A stretch of DNA of 64,000 nt from Gammaproteobacteria bacterium (GTDB lineage: Bacteria > Pseudomonadota > Gammaproteobacteria > Competibacterales > Competibacteraceae). The position numbers were made by a program, and so were the translations under genes. This document shows, in pieces, positions 17,980-26,569 of the stretch. Under the pieces are notes generated by a model. The model did no database searches. It saw only the letters and a list, made by a program, of their open reading frames with translations, and was not told the DNA's origin. The DNA lies in assembly GCA_024235135.1 (NCBI GenBank), contig JACKMZ010000001.1:755001-819000 (forward strand), read 5' to 3'. Numbering within the stretch: position 1 is the stretch's first letter; each line of letters opens with the position of its first letter.

Positions 17980-19233
17980 ATGGCGACGATCAAGTCGGTG
18001 GCGTTAAAGCTGGGATTGCCGTTAATGATTCTGATACTGGCGATCGGTGGTTTCCTGGCCCTGCGCGCGACGCGCTCCCCGGCGCTCCCGGTACAGGCTC
18101 AGGAGAAAGTGTGGCAGGTCAGCGTCGTCGAAGTGCAACCTACCCAGCATACGCCCGAGGTCTTGCTGTATGGCGTGGTCGAAGCGCCTCGTCAGGCCGA
18201 TTTGAGCGCCGCCGTCGCCGCCGAGGTGGCCCAGGTGCCGATTGCCGAAGGGCAGTCCGTGGAGATGGATCAGGTTCTCGTGGTGTTGGACGAACGCGAC
18301 ATTGGCCTGGCTTTGCGCCAGCGGGAAGCGGATGCCGAGGAAATTCGCGCCATGATCGAGAGCGAACGGAAACGTCATCGTAGCGACCTGGACGTGTTGG
18401 AGCACGAGAAAACTCTGCTGGATTTGAATCGGCGGGCGGTGGAGCGCGCCGAGGATTTGCGACGGCGCAAGGTCGGTTCCGAATCGTTGTTGGACGAGGC
18501 GCGCATGGCGTTGGAACGTCAGGCGTTGGCGGTCAATACCCGACAGTTGTCGGTGGACGATCACGCGGCACGGCTCGCGCAGTTGCAGGCGCGTTTGGCC
18601 CGCGCCGAAGCGTTGCGCGATCAGGCCCACCTGGACCTGCAACGTACCCGCATCGTGGCCCCCTTCGCCGGACGTATCGCGACCCTGACGGCCGCACCGG
18701 GTGATCGGGTCCGGGTCGGCGATCCGCTGTTGTCGATGTATGCCACGAATGAATTGGAGATTCGCGCTCAGATTCCCTTCCGCTACCTGCCCATCGTGCG
18801 GGCGTCCTTGGCGGCGGGTCGGCCTTTGGTCGCCGAGGCGATCGTGGACGGGCAATCCATCCCCCTGCGTCTGGATCGATTGAGCGCCCGCGCGGCGGAT
18901 AGCGCGGGCGGGGTGGACGGTTTGCTGCGCCCCGTGGACGCGACGCCGACGTGGGTGCCGGGCCGCTTGCTGAGTCTGGCTTTGCGTCTGCCGCCCGAAT
19001 CGGAAACCGTCGCGCTGCCGCCCGCCGCCTTGTATGGCCTGGATCGCATTTACCGTTTGGAGGACGGGCGTATGGCGGCCCTGACGGTGGAGCGCATCGG
19101 TGAGCGTTTCGACGCGACCGGGGGTTCCCAGGTGCTGGTGCGCAGCCCGGACTTGCGGGAGGGCGACAAGATCATCACCACCCAATTGCCCAACGCGGTC
19201 AGCGGCCTGAAGGTCGCCGTGCCGACCTCCTGA
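17980..19233 (+). CDS. RND-type efflux periplasmic adaptor (membrane fusion protein)
   Basis: This is a 417-residue adaptor of the HlyD/AcrA type, which bridges an inner-membrane pump and an outer-membrane channel. It has an N-terminal membrane anchor (LGLPLMILILAIGGFLAL), a lipoyl-like domain split by a long coiled-coil hairpin of about 100 residues rich in Glu, Arg and Leu, and beta-barrel and membrane-proximal domains (VAPFAGRIATLTAAPGDRVRVG). The start at 17980 is set by AAGGGA nine bases upstream and by the anchor; a longer frame from 17836 would overlap hemH. The expected pump gene is missing downstream, where phnX is encoded on the other strand. Confidence 0.88.
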   Translation: MATIKSVALKLGLPLMILILAIGGFLALRATRSPALPVQAQEKVWQVSVVEVQPTQHTPEVLLYGVVEAPRQADLSAAVAAEVAQVPIAEGQSVEMDQVLVVLDERDIGLALRQREADAEEIRAMIESERKRHRSDLDVLEHEKTLLDLNRRAVERAEDLRRRKVGSESLLDEARMALERQALAVNTRQLSVDDHAARLAQLQARLARAEALRDQAHLDLQRTRIVAPFAGRIATLTAAPGDRVRVGDPLLSMYATNELEIRAQIPFRYLPIVRASLAAGRPLVAEAIVDGQSIPLRLDRLSARAADSAGGVDGLLRPVDATPTWVPGRLLSLALRLPPESETVALPPAALYGLDRIYRLEDGRMAALTVERIGERFDATGGSQVLVRSPDLREGDKIITTQLPNAVSGLKVAVPTS

Positions 19234-19262
19234 GGACAGGGCGTTTCGCCATGAGCAGCGTG

Positions 19263-20078
19263 CTAATCCGGCCGGTCTCCGCGTAGCAGCCGTGCGTTGA
19301 TCTCGTCGATCACGGGCGGTAAATCCTTGATGCCGTCAATCACGTAGTGCGCCCCTTCCCCCACCAGTTCCCGAGTCGCCTGGGCACGCCGGTTGGCGAA
19401 CTCGTCCCGCGTCAACCGGGCCGTCTCGTCCATGGACAGGCCGAATCCATTGCCCGTGGTCGCCACCCCGACGGTCCAGGCTCCGGCATAAAGCCCTTCG
19501 GCAATGCCGGGCGCGGTATCGTCGACCTTCACACAGGCGGCGGCCGGCCAGACGTTGAGGTCGATGAAACAGCGGTACATCATCAACGGCGTCGGGCGGC
19601 CCGCCGGAACATCGCCGGCACAGACCAGGCAGTCGGGCGAATAACCCTGGCGTGCCGCCAGCGGCGCCAGTTTGTCCATGATGGCGTGCACGTAGCCGGT
19701 CGTGGAACCGATTTTCAGACCCTGCTCACGCAGAATCCGCACGGTTTCCGCGGCGCCGGGAATCAGCTCGGCGAAATCGGCGACGACGCTGGCGTTCATG
19801 GGTACGAACACCTCGTAGATCGCGTCGATCGCCGCCTCGTCGAAATCCTTGCCGTGCGCCTGACGCCAGGCTTGCGCCACGCGCGGCAGCCGGCCCAATG
19901 CCTGGATGTGATCCCATTTCGGCAGGCCCATAGGGATGCGGGCTTCGTCGATCGAAAGGTCCACGCCAAAGCGTTTGAACACTTCCACGAAAACCTGCAT
20001 GGGGGCCAGACTGCCGTGGTCCACCACGGTACCGGCCCAGTCAAGAATAACGGCCTTGAGAACCAAGGGTTTGCTCAT
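19263..20078 (-). CDS. phnX: Phosphonoacetaldehyde hydrolase (phosphonatase)
   Basis: PhnX cleaves the C-P bond of phosphonoacetaldehyde to acetaldehyde and phosphate. The 271-residue HAD-superfamily protein has the nucleophile Asp13 in DWAGT, in place of the usual DxDxT, and Lys54 in MGLPKWDHI, the Schiff-base lysine of true phosphonatases. The acidic motif VKVDDTAPGIAEG also fits. It is the last gene of the minus-strand AEP operon, 21 bases after the FAD oxidase gene. Acetaldehyde and phosphate are released in the cytoplasm. Confidence 0.94.
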   Translation of the reverse strand: MSKPLVLKAVILDWAGTVVDHGSLAPMQVFVEVFKRFGVDLSIDEARIPMGLPKWDHIQALGRLPRVAQAWRQAHGKDFDEAAIDAIYEVFVPMNASVVADFAELIPGAAETVRILREQGLKIGSTTGYVHAIMDKLAPLAARQGYSPDCLVCAGDVPAGRPTPLMMYRCFIDLNVWPAAACVKVDDTAPGIAEGLYAGAWTVGVATTGNGFGLSMDETARLTRDEFANRRAQATRELVGEGAHYVIDGIKDLPPVIDEINARLLRGDRPD

Positions 20079-20099
20079 CGTCTCACTCCGCTTTTTCGT

Positions 20100-21224
20100 T
20101 CAGGCGCCGAACAATTCGGCGATCACTTCCTCGCCGATGGCAAAGGCCGTGCTGGCCCCCGTGCCGCTGGTGATCATCACGATACGCACGGCGTCGTCCG
20201 GTCGATCCACCAGCATCAGCCGTTCCTCGCTGGAGGCGTATTCGCCGGTCCAACGCTCAATGACGTGGGGATCGGGAATGTCCAGTACGTCGTGGGCGCA
20301 ATTCAAAATGAGACTGTCCACGATTTCCGCGGCGAACGGATCGTGGGTGTATTCATAATGATGGGAATCTCCAACCACCAGCGAACCGTCGGCGCTTTGC
20401 ACGATGATCAGATGAATGCCGTTTTCCAACGCCTGCGGTTGTTCCCGCTCCAGCTTTTTTCGCAAGGCGTCGGCCGCCGGCAGTTCGGCATAGCCCAGAT
20501 AGCGGATCAGGCTCAGATCCGACATGATCGCTCCCGGCAGCTTCCACTGCGTGGGTTGCGTCGCCAGACGCAGCATGTGCAGTTTGGCCCGGCGCAAGCC
20601 GTAAGCGGCAATGCGCCCCGGAAAAAGACTCAAGAAATCGTCGCCGGGACAGACCACGCACGTTTCGGCATGAATCTTCCCAGCCGTGGTTTCCAGCACC
20701 GGCGGGTTCACGCCCCGGACCTGCACGTTCTGCCGCAGTTCCATGCCCAAGCCGACCAGATAGGCGGTCAGTTGCGGAATCGCGTCACGGGATTCCACCC
20801 GCCGTTCGTGGGGGCTCCACAAACAACCCGTCACATCGTCCGGGCGCAGAACGGGAAACCGTTTTAGCGCCACATCGGGACTGAGCAATTGACATTCGCG
20901 ACCCATGGAGGTGGCGGCGAATTCTTCCAGTACGGCCAGAGCCTCCGGGCTACGGGCCGCCACGACCAGACCCCGATGGATGATCGGGATACCGGCTGCC
21001 GGGGCGATCTCGTCCCAGACGTCCCGTGAGCGCATGGCGCGTTCCCAGGTCTGTCCGGCCTGTTGACCGGTGACCGTAATGAATCCGAAGTTGCGAATCG
21101 AGGCGCCTACGGCGCGGGCGTCGCGTTCCAGCACCACCACCCGCTTGCCGCGTTTGACCGCGGCCAGGGCGTGCGCGAGACCGACGATGCCGGCGCCGAC
21201 CACGGCAAGATCATAATGACTCAT
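20100..21224 (-). CDS. FAD-dependent oxidase linked to phosphonate catabolism (TIGR03364-like)
   Basis: This is a 374-residue DAO-family flavoprotein with the dinucleotide motif GAGIVGLAHA (residues 10-19) and the C-terminal TSGTGASTAFAIGEE typical of a group recurrent beside phosphonatase and AEP transport genes. Some members of that group oxidatively deaminate AEP or its N-methyl forms to phosphonoacetaldehyde. No PhnW transaminase is present in this operon, so this enzyme may supply the PhnX substrate; that is inference. The ATG at 21224 follows an AGGAAT sequence; a longer frame from 21248 would overlap the permease gene. Confidence 0.85.
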   Translation of the reverse strand: MSHYDLAVVGAGIVGLAHALAAVKRGKRVVVLERDARAVGASIRNFGFITVTGQQAGQTWERAMRSRDVWDEIAPAAGIPIIHRGLVVAARSPEALAVLEEFAATSMGRECQLLSPDVALKRFPVLRPDDVTGCLWSPHERRVESRDAIPQLTAYLVGLGMELRQNVQVRGVNPPVLETTAGKIHAETCVVCPGDDFLSLFPGRIAAYGLRRAKLHMLRLATQPTQWKLPGAIMSDLSLIRYLGYAELPAADALRKKLEREQPQALENGIHLIIVQSADGSLVVGDSHHYEYTHDPFAAEIVDSLILNCAHDVLDIPDPHVIERWTGEYASSEERLMLVDRPDDAVRIVMITSGTGASTAFAIGEEVIAELFGA

Positions 21225-21232
21225 TGGTATTC

Positions 21233-23251
21233 CTAGCGTTTGCGCCAAGCCTGGGTGCTGCGAAACAGCAGTTGGCTGATGCCCAGATAGGCCAGGCGGG
21301 CGCTGACATTGGTGTAAAAAATCATCATCCCCATGGCGGCGGCCGGAGCGATGTCGCCGGCGTCGTCCATGTTCAGCATGGCCACGGAGGCCAGGGTGGT
21401 GTCCGGAGAATAGAGAAACACGACGGCCGATACGGTGGTCATGGCGTTGACGAACAGATAGATGAAAATGTCGAAAATCGCCGGCAGACAGATCGGCGTG
21501 GTGACCCGCGACAGTGTCCGGTAAAAGGGCTGTTTGAGCGAAGCCCCGACCGCTTCGAATTCCGGGTCCAACTGCTTGAGGGCGGTCAGCGAGGTTAAGT
21601 GCGAGACGGTATACAAATGCGTGATTGTGCAGATCACCAGAATCGCCATGGTTCCATAGAGAAAGTTAAGCGGATTGTGCGGGCTGTTGAAGAAAAACAC
21701 ATAAGCCAGGCCCAACACCATGCCCGGAATCGCCATGGGCATCATCGCCAGGAACTGGAAACCCGCCCGGCCGTGGCTGAAACCCTTGCACTTCTCCACC
21801 ATGTAGGCGCCCAGAAACACGATCAAGGTGCCGATCACCGCCGTGTACAGCCCGAGCCGGATGGAGTTGAAATAGGAATCCCAGCCGCCCCCGTCCATCC
21901 TGCCGAAATCGTAATGACGCAGGCTGAAGGACAGGTCATAGGGCCAGAACTGGATCAAGGAAGCCAACTGGCTCATCGCGAGCAGGCCCAGGATGAAAAG
22001 AGCCACGACACTGCAATAAATCAGCAGGGCGCGATCCAGGGCCCGATTGGGTTTGGGTATCAGCGGCACGGCGCGGGCGGACAGCAGGGCCACCTGACGG
22101 CGCTGCATGAAGCGGTCGACGGCAAAAGCCAGAATCGCCGGCAGTAGCAGAATCACCGAGACCACCGCGCCCATTTCGAAATTCTGTTGACCGACCACTT
22201 GTTTGTAAATGTCCAACGCCAGCACGTTGAATTGACCGCCGATGACCTTGGGCACGCCGAAATCGGTGATGGTCAGGCTGAACACCACGAAAGCGGCGGA
22301 AATGACGCCGTAGCTGGCGCCCGGCACCGTCACGGTCCAGAACACGCGGGATTTGGGCGTGCGCAGCACTTCCGCCGCTTCGTAGAGCCGGGCGTCGGCG
22401 GCCGAGAGCGCGACCAGAATGATGAGCATGGCGTGGGGAAAGCAGAAAAATACCGAGGCGATGACGATCCCCAGCGGCCCGTAAATGGGTTCGCCCAGTA
22501 ACAGCCCTTTCAATAAACCCTGGTTGCCGAACAGATAGACCAGACTGATGGCGGGCAGCAGCGACGGCACCAGAATCGGCACCATGGCGATGGTGCGAAA
22601 AGCCCCGGAGAACGGCATGCAGCTACGGGTGATGGCGTAGGCGTAGGCGAAGGCCAGGGCGACGGTGATCAGCGTGGTGATCACGGCGATGTAGAGGCTG
22701 TTGCCGATGGACTGGCGCAGGGCGGGAGTCTGGAAATAAACCAGATAGTTATTCAGTCCGGTCGTGGCCACCGGGCGCACGAACAGCTTGCGCAGTTCGC
22801 GCGGCTCCAGGGTGAATATTTCTCCCGGTTTGGAGAATTCCGCGTCGTAGAGCAGTCGCCCGCCGGTTTCCGATGTGTCCCGCAAGCGTACCTGGGATAC
22901 GCCCTGCAACTCGCGGCGCGTCAATGTCTGCAGAATGGGCAAACGCGTCAGGGAGGTCGGGGCCAGGTCGTTGTTGACAGGCTGGCTCAGCCGCCCGACC
23001 CATTCCTCCAAGGTGCCGGCGTCCTGCCAGTGGCCGTCGCGTTGTAGCTGAACGGAAATATCGCCGAAGCTGAATTGGAAAACGGTGAACGATTTGGACA
23101 GCACGGCATACAGCGGTAGGGCCAGGCTGATCAGCAGATACAGGCCGATCACCGCCATGAAGAGGCGCATGATCCAATCGTCGCGTCCCAGCTTGGGCTT
23201 GATGACGGGGGTGGCGAGCACGGCGTTCCGGATGGGGTTGACGGCGACCAT
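21233..23251 (-). CDS. AEP ABC transporter, fused permease (PhnU2-type)
   Basis: This 672-residue inner-membrane protein consists of two binding-protein-dependent permease domains in one chain, with about 12 membrane helices. The family is the putative 2-aminoethylphosphonate permease often called PhnU2 or PhnV. The first half contains an extra soluble region at about residues 50-170, then helices from about 180. The EAA-type cytoplasmic loops are near AAEVLRTPKSRVFWTVTVPG and EFEAVGASLKQPFYRTLSRV. It lies 3 bases after phnT2 and 9 bases before the oxidase start, consistent with one transcript. Confidence 0.88.
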   Translation of the reverse strand: MVAVNPIRNAVLATPVIKPKLGRDDWIMRLFMAVIGLYLLISLALPLYAVLSKSFTVFQFSFGDISVQLQRDGHWQDAGTLEEWVGRLSQPVNNDLAPTSLTRLPILQTLTRRELQGVSQVRLRDTSETGGRLLYDAEFSKPGEIFTLEPRELRKLFVRPVATTGLNNYLVYFQTPALRQSIGNSLYIAVITTLITVALAFAYAYAITRSCMPFSGAFRTIAMVPILVPSLLPAISLVYLFGNQGLLKGLLLGEPIYGPLGIVIASVFFCFPHAMLIILVALSAADARLYEAAEVLRTPKSRVFWTVTVPGASYGVISAAFVVFSLTITDFGVPKVIGGQFNVLALDIYKQVVGQQNFEMGAVVSVILLLPAILAFAVDRFMQRRQVALLSARAVPLIPKPNRALDRALLIYCSVVALFILGLLAMSQLASLIQFWPYDLSFSLRHYDFGRMDGGGWDSYFNSIRLGLYTAVIGTLIVFLGAYMVEKCKGFSHGRAGFQFLAMMPMAIPGMVLGLAYVFFFNSPHNPLNFLYGTMAILVICTITHLYTVSHLTSLTALKQLDPEFEAVGASLKQPFYRTLSRVTTPICLPAIFDIFIYLFVNAMTTVSAVVFLYSPDTTLASVAMLNMDDAGDIAPAAAMGMMIFYTNVSARLAYLGISQLLFRSTQAWRKR

Positions 23252-23253
23252 GG

Positions 23254-24393
23254 CTAGACCTGCCGGGCGTAAACGCGAAGGTGTTCTTGCGGAAGCGCGA
23301 CCGTCAGGCGCTGACCTTTTTGCAGGTTCATGCGCCGGACCAGATTGGCGGAAAAATTGGCGCGTAGGACGTTGCGTCCCAGGCTGGGTTCGCTGAGCTT
23401 GGCGTGGAAGAACGAACCCAAAAATTCCAGGTCGCGAATCTCGGCCTGGAAGGTGTTGACCCCGCCGCTTTCCGCGCCCTGAACCATTACGTCCTCCGGG
23501 CGGATGGCCACGGTGACCGGGCCGTCCGCGGTCAATCCATCGTTATCGCAACTCAGTTCCAAGGCGCCGAGTTGGACCCGTTGGCGGTCCAGGCGGGTGC
23601 CCTCCATGAAGTTCATCGAGCCGATGAAATCCGCGACAAAGGCCGAGGTTGGGGCACTGTAGATCTGTTGCGGCGTGCCCACCTGGGCGATGCCGCCTTG
23701 ATTCATCACCACCACGCGATCCGCCATGGCCAACGCTTCCTCCTGATCGTGCGTGACCAGGATGGTCGTCACCCCCAGTCGGCGTTGCAATTCCTTGATT
23801 TCGTGCCGCAGACGCAGGCGCACCTTGGCGTCCAGGGCCGATAGCGGTTCATCCAGCAATAACAGGCCGGGCGAGGTGGCCAAGGCGCGGGCCAGAGCGA
23901 CCCGCTGCTGCTGTCCGCCGGAGATCTGCGAAGGATATTTGTTGCCGTGATCGCTCAGACCCACCGTTTCCAGCAATTCCGCGACGCGTCGGTTGATTTC
24001 AGCGCGGGGCAGCTTGCGGTTTTCCAGACCGAACGCCACGTTGCGGCGCACGGTGAGATTCGGAAACAGGGCATAGGACTGGAACACGATACCGAAATCC
24101 CGTTCCGAGGGAGGCAGAGCCGAAATGTCCACGCCGTCCTGGAAGATGCGCCCGGTCGTTTGGATGTCGAGACCGGCGATGGCCCGTAGCAAGGTGGTCT
24201 TTCCGCAACCGGAAGGACCGAGAAAGCAGATGAATTCGCTCCGGTAGACCTCCAGCGAAACGGCCTTAAGCGCCGTGAAATCGCCGTATTGCTTGACGAT
24301 GCCGTCGACCTTGAGATAAACCGGCCGAGCTGAGTCGGCGGAGGATGACGTTTCGTTAGAGATGGGTGCTTGGGTTTCGAAAACAGCGTTCAC
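23254..24393 (-). CDS. AEP ABC transporter, ATP-binding protein (PhnT2-type)
   Basis: This is a 379-residue ABC ATPase that powers AEP import. Walker A is GPSGCGKT, the signature is ISGGQQQRVALARAL and Walker B is LLLLDEPLSALD. A C-terminal TOBE/MOP-like domain spans about residues 260-379 (VAIRPEDVMV). The N-terminal 25 residues are a Ser/Ala-rich extension before the ABC core. The gene is separated from the binding-protein gene by 99 bases that contain a strong terminator-like hairpin, so its expression is probably lower than that of the binding protein. Confidence 0.9.
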   Translation of the reverse strand: MNAVFETQAPISNETSSSADSARPVYLKVDGIVKQYGDFTALKAVSLEVYRSEFICFLGPSGCGKTTLLRAIAGLDIQTTGRIFQDGVDISALPPSERDFGIVFQSYALFPNLTVRRNVAFGLENRKLPRAEINRRVAELLETVGLSDHGNKYPSQISGGQQQRVALARALATSPGLLLLDEPLSALDAKVRLRLRHEIKELQRRLGVTTILVTHDQEEALAMADRVVVMNQGGIAQVGTPQQIYSAPTSAFVADFIGSMNFMEGTRLDRQRVQLGALELSCDNDGLTADGPVTVAIRPEDVMVQGAESGGVNTFQAEIRDLEFLGSFFHAKLSEPSLGRNVLRANFSANLVRRMNLQKGQRLTVALPQEHLRVYARQV

Positions 24394-24417
24394 AGACTTT
24401 TCCCCCGACGACTGTCG

Positions 24418-24458
24418 AAAAAAAAAGAAGCCGCGCCAATTCGACTATTCGGCGCGGC
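24418..24458 (-). terminator. Intrinsic terminator/attenuator between binding protein and ATPase genes
   Basis: On the minus strand, an 8-base stem GCCGCGCC/GGCGCGGC (24451-24458 with 24430-24437) with a 13-base loop is followed by a T-rich run at 24429-24418. It sits just downstream of the binding-protein stop. It likely lets only part of the transcription continue into the ATPase, permease and enzyme genes. Confidence 0.82.
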
Positions 24459-24492
24459 CAATGCTCCAAAACAAAGCTGAAACGATACTGTG

Positions 24493-25521
24493 CTAGCTCT
24501 TCGGTTCGGATTTGGAGTCGTAGCGTTTTTGCCACTCGTCGAGTATTCGCTTGCGGTTCTGCGCGGCCCATTCGAAGTCGTTCTTGATCATGGCCTTCGA
24601 AATACCCTCCGGGAAGAATTTGACGGGCTTGGACAGCGCCGTGATGCCAACCACCGCGTAATTTTGGTTGTACATTTTCATGGCATCCTCGGAAATTGCC
24701 CAGTCCATCAGCGTCTTGGCGGCATCCATGTTGAAGGTCCCCTTGACGATGGCGGCGGCTTCCATATCCCAACCGACCCCTTCCGAAGGAATGATGATTT
24801 CCAGCGGCGCGCCCTCGGCTTTGGATTGCGCGGCTCGATAGGCGAAGGAAATGCCGATGGGAATTTCCCCACGCGCGGCGTCCTTGCAGGGTTTGGAACC
24901 GGAGTGGGTGTAAAAGGCGATGTTTTCATGGAGCTGATCCATGAAAGCCCAGCCTTTCTCCTCGCCGAACATTTGCAGCCAACTGGACACGTCCAGGAAA
25001 CCGGTCCCGGAGGAATTGGGATTCGGCATGGCGACATGGCCCTTGTACACGGGCTTGGTGAGATCCTGCCAGGAGGTGGGTTGCGGCAGCTTGAGGCGCT
25101 CGGCCTCGACGGTGTTGAAGCAGACGGAGGCGACCCAGGCATCCAGTCCTACCCAGGAAGGCGGGTTGGAGTCGCCACGGAATTTTTCATCCAGTTTTTC
25201 CAGACCTTTCGGCGCATAAGGCTCCAGCATGCCTTCGCCTTTCATCAGCAGCAGCGAAGTAGCGGCCAAGCCCCAGATGACGTCGGCCTGGGGGTTGTCT
25301 TTTTCCGCCAGCAATTTGGCGGTGATGATGCCGGTGGAATCTCGCACCCATTGGATTTTGATGTCCGGGTGAGCCGCATTGAAGCGTTCGGCGTAATCCT
25401 GGAGTTGGTCGGCTTCAAAAGCCGTGTACACGGTGAGTTGGGTTTCCGCCTGTGCGTTGACGGCGGTTAGGACCGCGCCCGCGGCGAGCAGGCCGAGCAA
25501 AGGTAAAATAAGCTTTTTCAT
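24493..25521 (-). CDS. AEP ABC transporter, substrate-binding protein (PhnS2-type)
   Basis: This 342-residue periplasmic binding protein belongs to the family linked to AEP uptake. A signal peptide (MKKLILPLLGLLAAGAVLTA, cleavage after AQA) precedes the mature start ETQLTVYTAF. The fold is the iron(III)/AEP-type extracellular solute-binding protein, with conserved segments DVIWGLAATSLLL and MPNPNSSGTGFLD. I chose the ATG at 25521; an in-frame ATG at 25536 would add five residues. The promoter lies directly upstream, with a Pho box and a -10 element. Confidence 0.88.
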   Translation of the reverse strand: MKKLILPLLGLLAAGAVLTAVNAQAETQLTVYTAFEADQLQDYAERFNAAHPDIKIQWVRDSTGIITAKLLAEKDNPQADVIWGLAATSLLLMKGEGMLEPYAPKGLEKLDEKFRGDSNPPSWVGLDAWVASVCFNTVEAERLKLPQPTSWQDLTKPVYKGHVAMPNPNSSGTGFLDVSSWLQMFGEEKGWAFMDQLHENIAFYTHSGSKPCKDAARGEIPIGISFAYRAAQSKAEGAPLEIIIPSEGVGWDMEAAAIVKGTFNMDAAKTLMDWAISEDAMKMYNQNYAVVGITALSKPVKFFPEGISKAMIKNDFEWAAQNRKRILDEWQKRYDSKSEPKS

Positions 25522-25567
25522 GGGGCTCTTCTTCATAATAATCAAAGCGTTGGTGTGGCAATGGAAA

Positions 25568-25601
25568 ATTCTAGCGAGGGCGGATGACAGTTTGATGACG
25601 A
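25568..25601 (-). promoter_or_regulatory. Pho box and -10 element of the AEP operon
   Basis: Reading the minus strand, TCGTCAT (25601-25595), four bases CAAA, then CTGTCAT (25590-25584) make a Pho box of two 7-base direct repeats with the correct 4-base spacer. The second repeat matches the consensus fully and the first matches 5 of 7. Ten bases later comes TAGAAT (25573-25568), one mismatch from the -10 consensus, in the spacing known for PhoB-activated promoters. It lies about 50 bases before the binding-protein ATG. This indicates induction under phosphate starvation. Confidence 0.75.
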
Positions 25602-26248
25602 AAAAAAGCGGTTTTGAAGATGAAAAAAAGGGGGTCTGGATAGGATCGCATGCTGTGGAATGCCGATTTCCAGACCCGTAAAGGAGACGCTGAGCAAGCA
25701 CGTCTCGAAAGCGGGGTGACTTGTTGTGACGGCGCCTTATCCCTGATTGCTTGGGGTAAACAAGCTCATTGCGTTTCCCAAGGGAAGATCGCGCGTCAGC
25801 CGCATGACAATCGAATGGGCGCGGGCTCCTCGGATACAGGGTCTAAGGCCGGACAACTACGATGGTTGCCAGGGAATGCCCGCACATCCTGGGGTCCTTG
25901 CGGGAGAAAGAGTTCGGATAACATACCGGGTATCTGTGAACATTCGGTGAACACCGTTACGGAGAACGACTCGACGCGTTTCGTGGTTGAATATCGATTG
26001 GGCGCACGGGCCGAGGCGACCGGGGAAACCCAGGCGGAATCCCGTGGCGGTGGTCAGCGCCGTCGCGGCCGGAAAACTGAAAGCGCCGATGCACGGCCGG
26101 TGACGGGCTAGGAGGATGGAATTGGATCGGGGGGTTACGGAAGGGTGTGGCGCGGTGAATGCGCCCGGTCTAGGTGAGGATCAGAGCCGGGCAAACTCGC
26201 TCGTTAAAGTGCTTGCTTCGGTTGATGAACGCCCAGGGGGCGTGTTTC
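25602..26248. other. Non-coding, possibly structured region
   Basis: About 650 bases separate the AEP promoter from the small regulator gene. Open frames on the plus strand (25650-26111 and 26116-26349) encode no recognisable domains and look like translated RNA or intergenic sequence, rich in Gly, Arg and Ser. The block from about 25720 to 26220 has many short complementary segments and could be a structured RNA or the remains of a group II intron 5' domain. No reverse-transcriptase frame and no domain V hairpin were found. Treat it as unassigned. Confidence 0.3.
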
Positions 26249-26554
26249 TTATCTTTCCTTCAAGGCGACTGAAAACCAGGGTTGCTCGATATGCGTACCT
26301 TTACACTGTGGGCATCGACTGGGTTTCTGGACTTTTATTCTCCATTTGAATAAATGACCACAATCGCTGCATTCCGCTTGGTGGATTACCAATTGCCCGG
26401 TTCTTTTGATTTGGTCAAGATGATAATAAATCTCTTTCTCCGGTTTTCCGATTTGCTTGGAAAGTACGGAAGCGGGAAGCATTCTCCCATCGAGCATTCT
26501 CAAAAGTTCCTGACGAATGGTTTCGGTTCGTTGCTGTGGAATAACTTCTTTCAT
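26249..26554 (-). CDS. Small HTH plus zinc-ribbon transcriptional regulator
   Basis: This is a protein of about 101 residues with an N-terminal winged-helix-like segment (RTETIRQELLRMLDGR, then LSKQIGKPEKEIYYHLDQI) followed by a zinc ribbon with CSDCGH and CPQCKG. It resembles small predicted regulators of the ArsR-like/zinc-ribbon type. I take the ATG at 26554; a TTG at 26566 would add four residues. No good ribosome-binding site is seen for either. The gene is isolated between two non-coding stretches, so its target cannot be inferred. It has lower GC than its neighbours. Confidence 0.72.
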   Translation of the reverse strand: MKEVIPQQRTETIRQELLRMLDGRMLPASVLSKQIGKPEKEIYYHLDQIKRTGQLVIHQAECSDCGHLFKWRIKVQKPSRCPQCKGTHIEQPWFSVALKER

Positions 26555-26569
26555 AGGGATTGACAATCA

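Noticed and set aside
19347..20867. A 506-codon plus-strand frame across phnX and the FAD oxidase
   Set aside because: It crosses two well-supported genes on the other strand, without motifs or ribosome-binding site.
25700..26250. A complete group II intron
   Set aside because: No reverse-transcriptase reading frame and no domain V hairpin could be found.
25650..26349. Two plus-strand frames that could be small proteins
   Set aside because: No ribosome-binding site, domain or codon signature; the sequence reads like non-coding or structured RNA.
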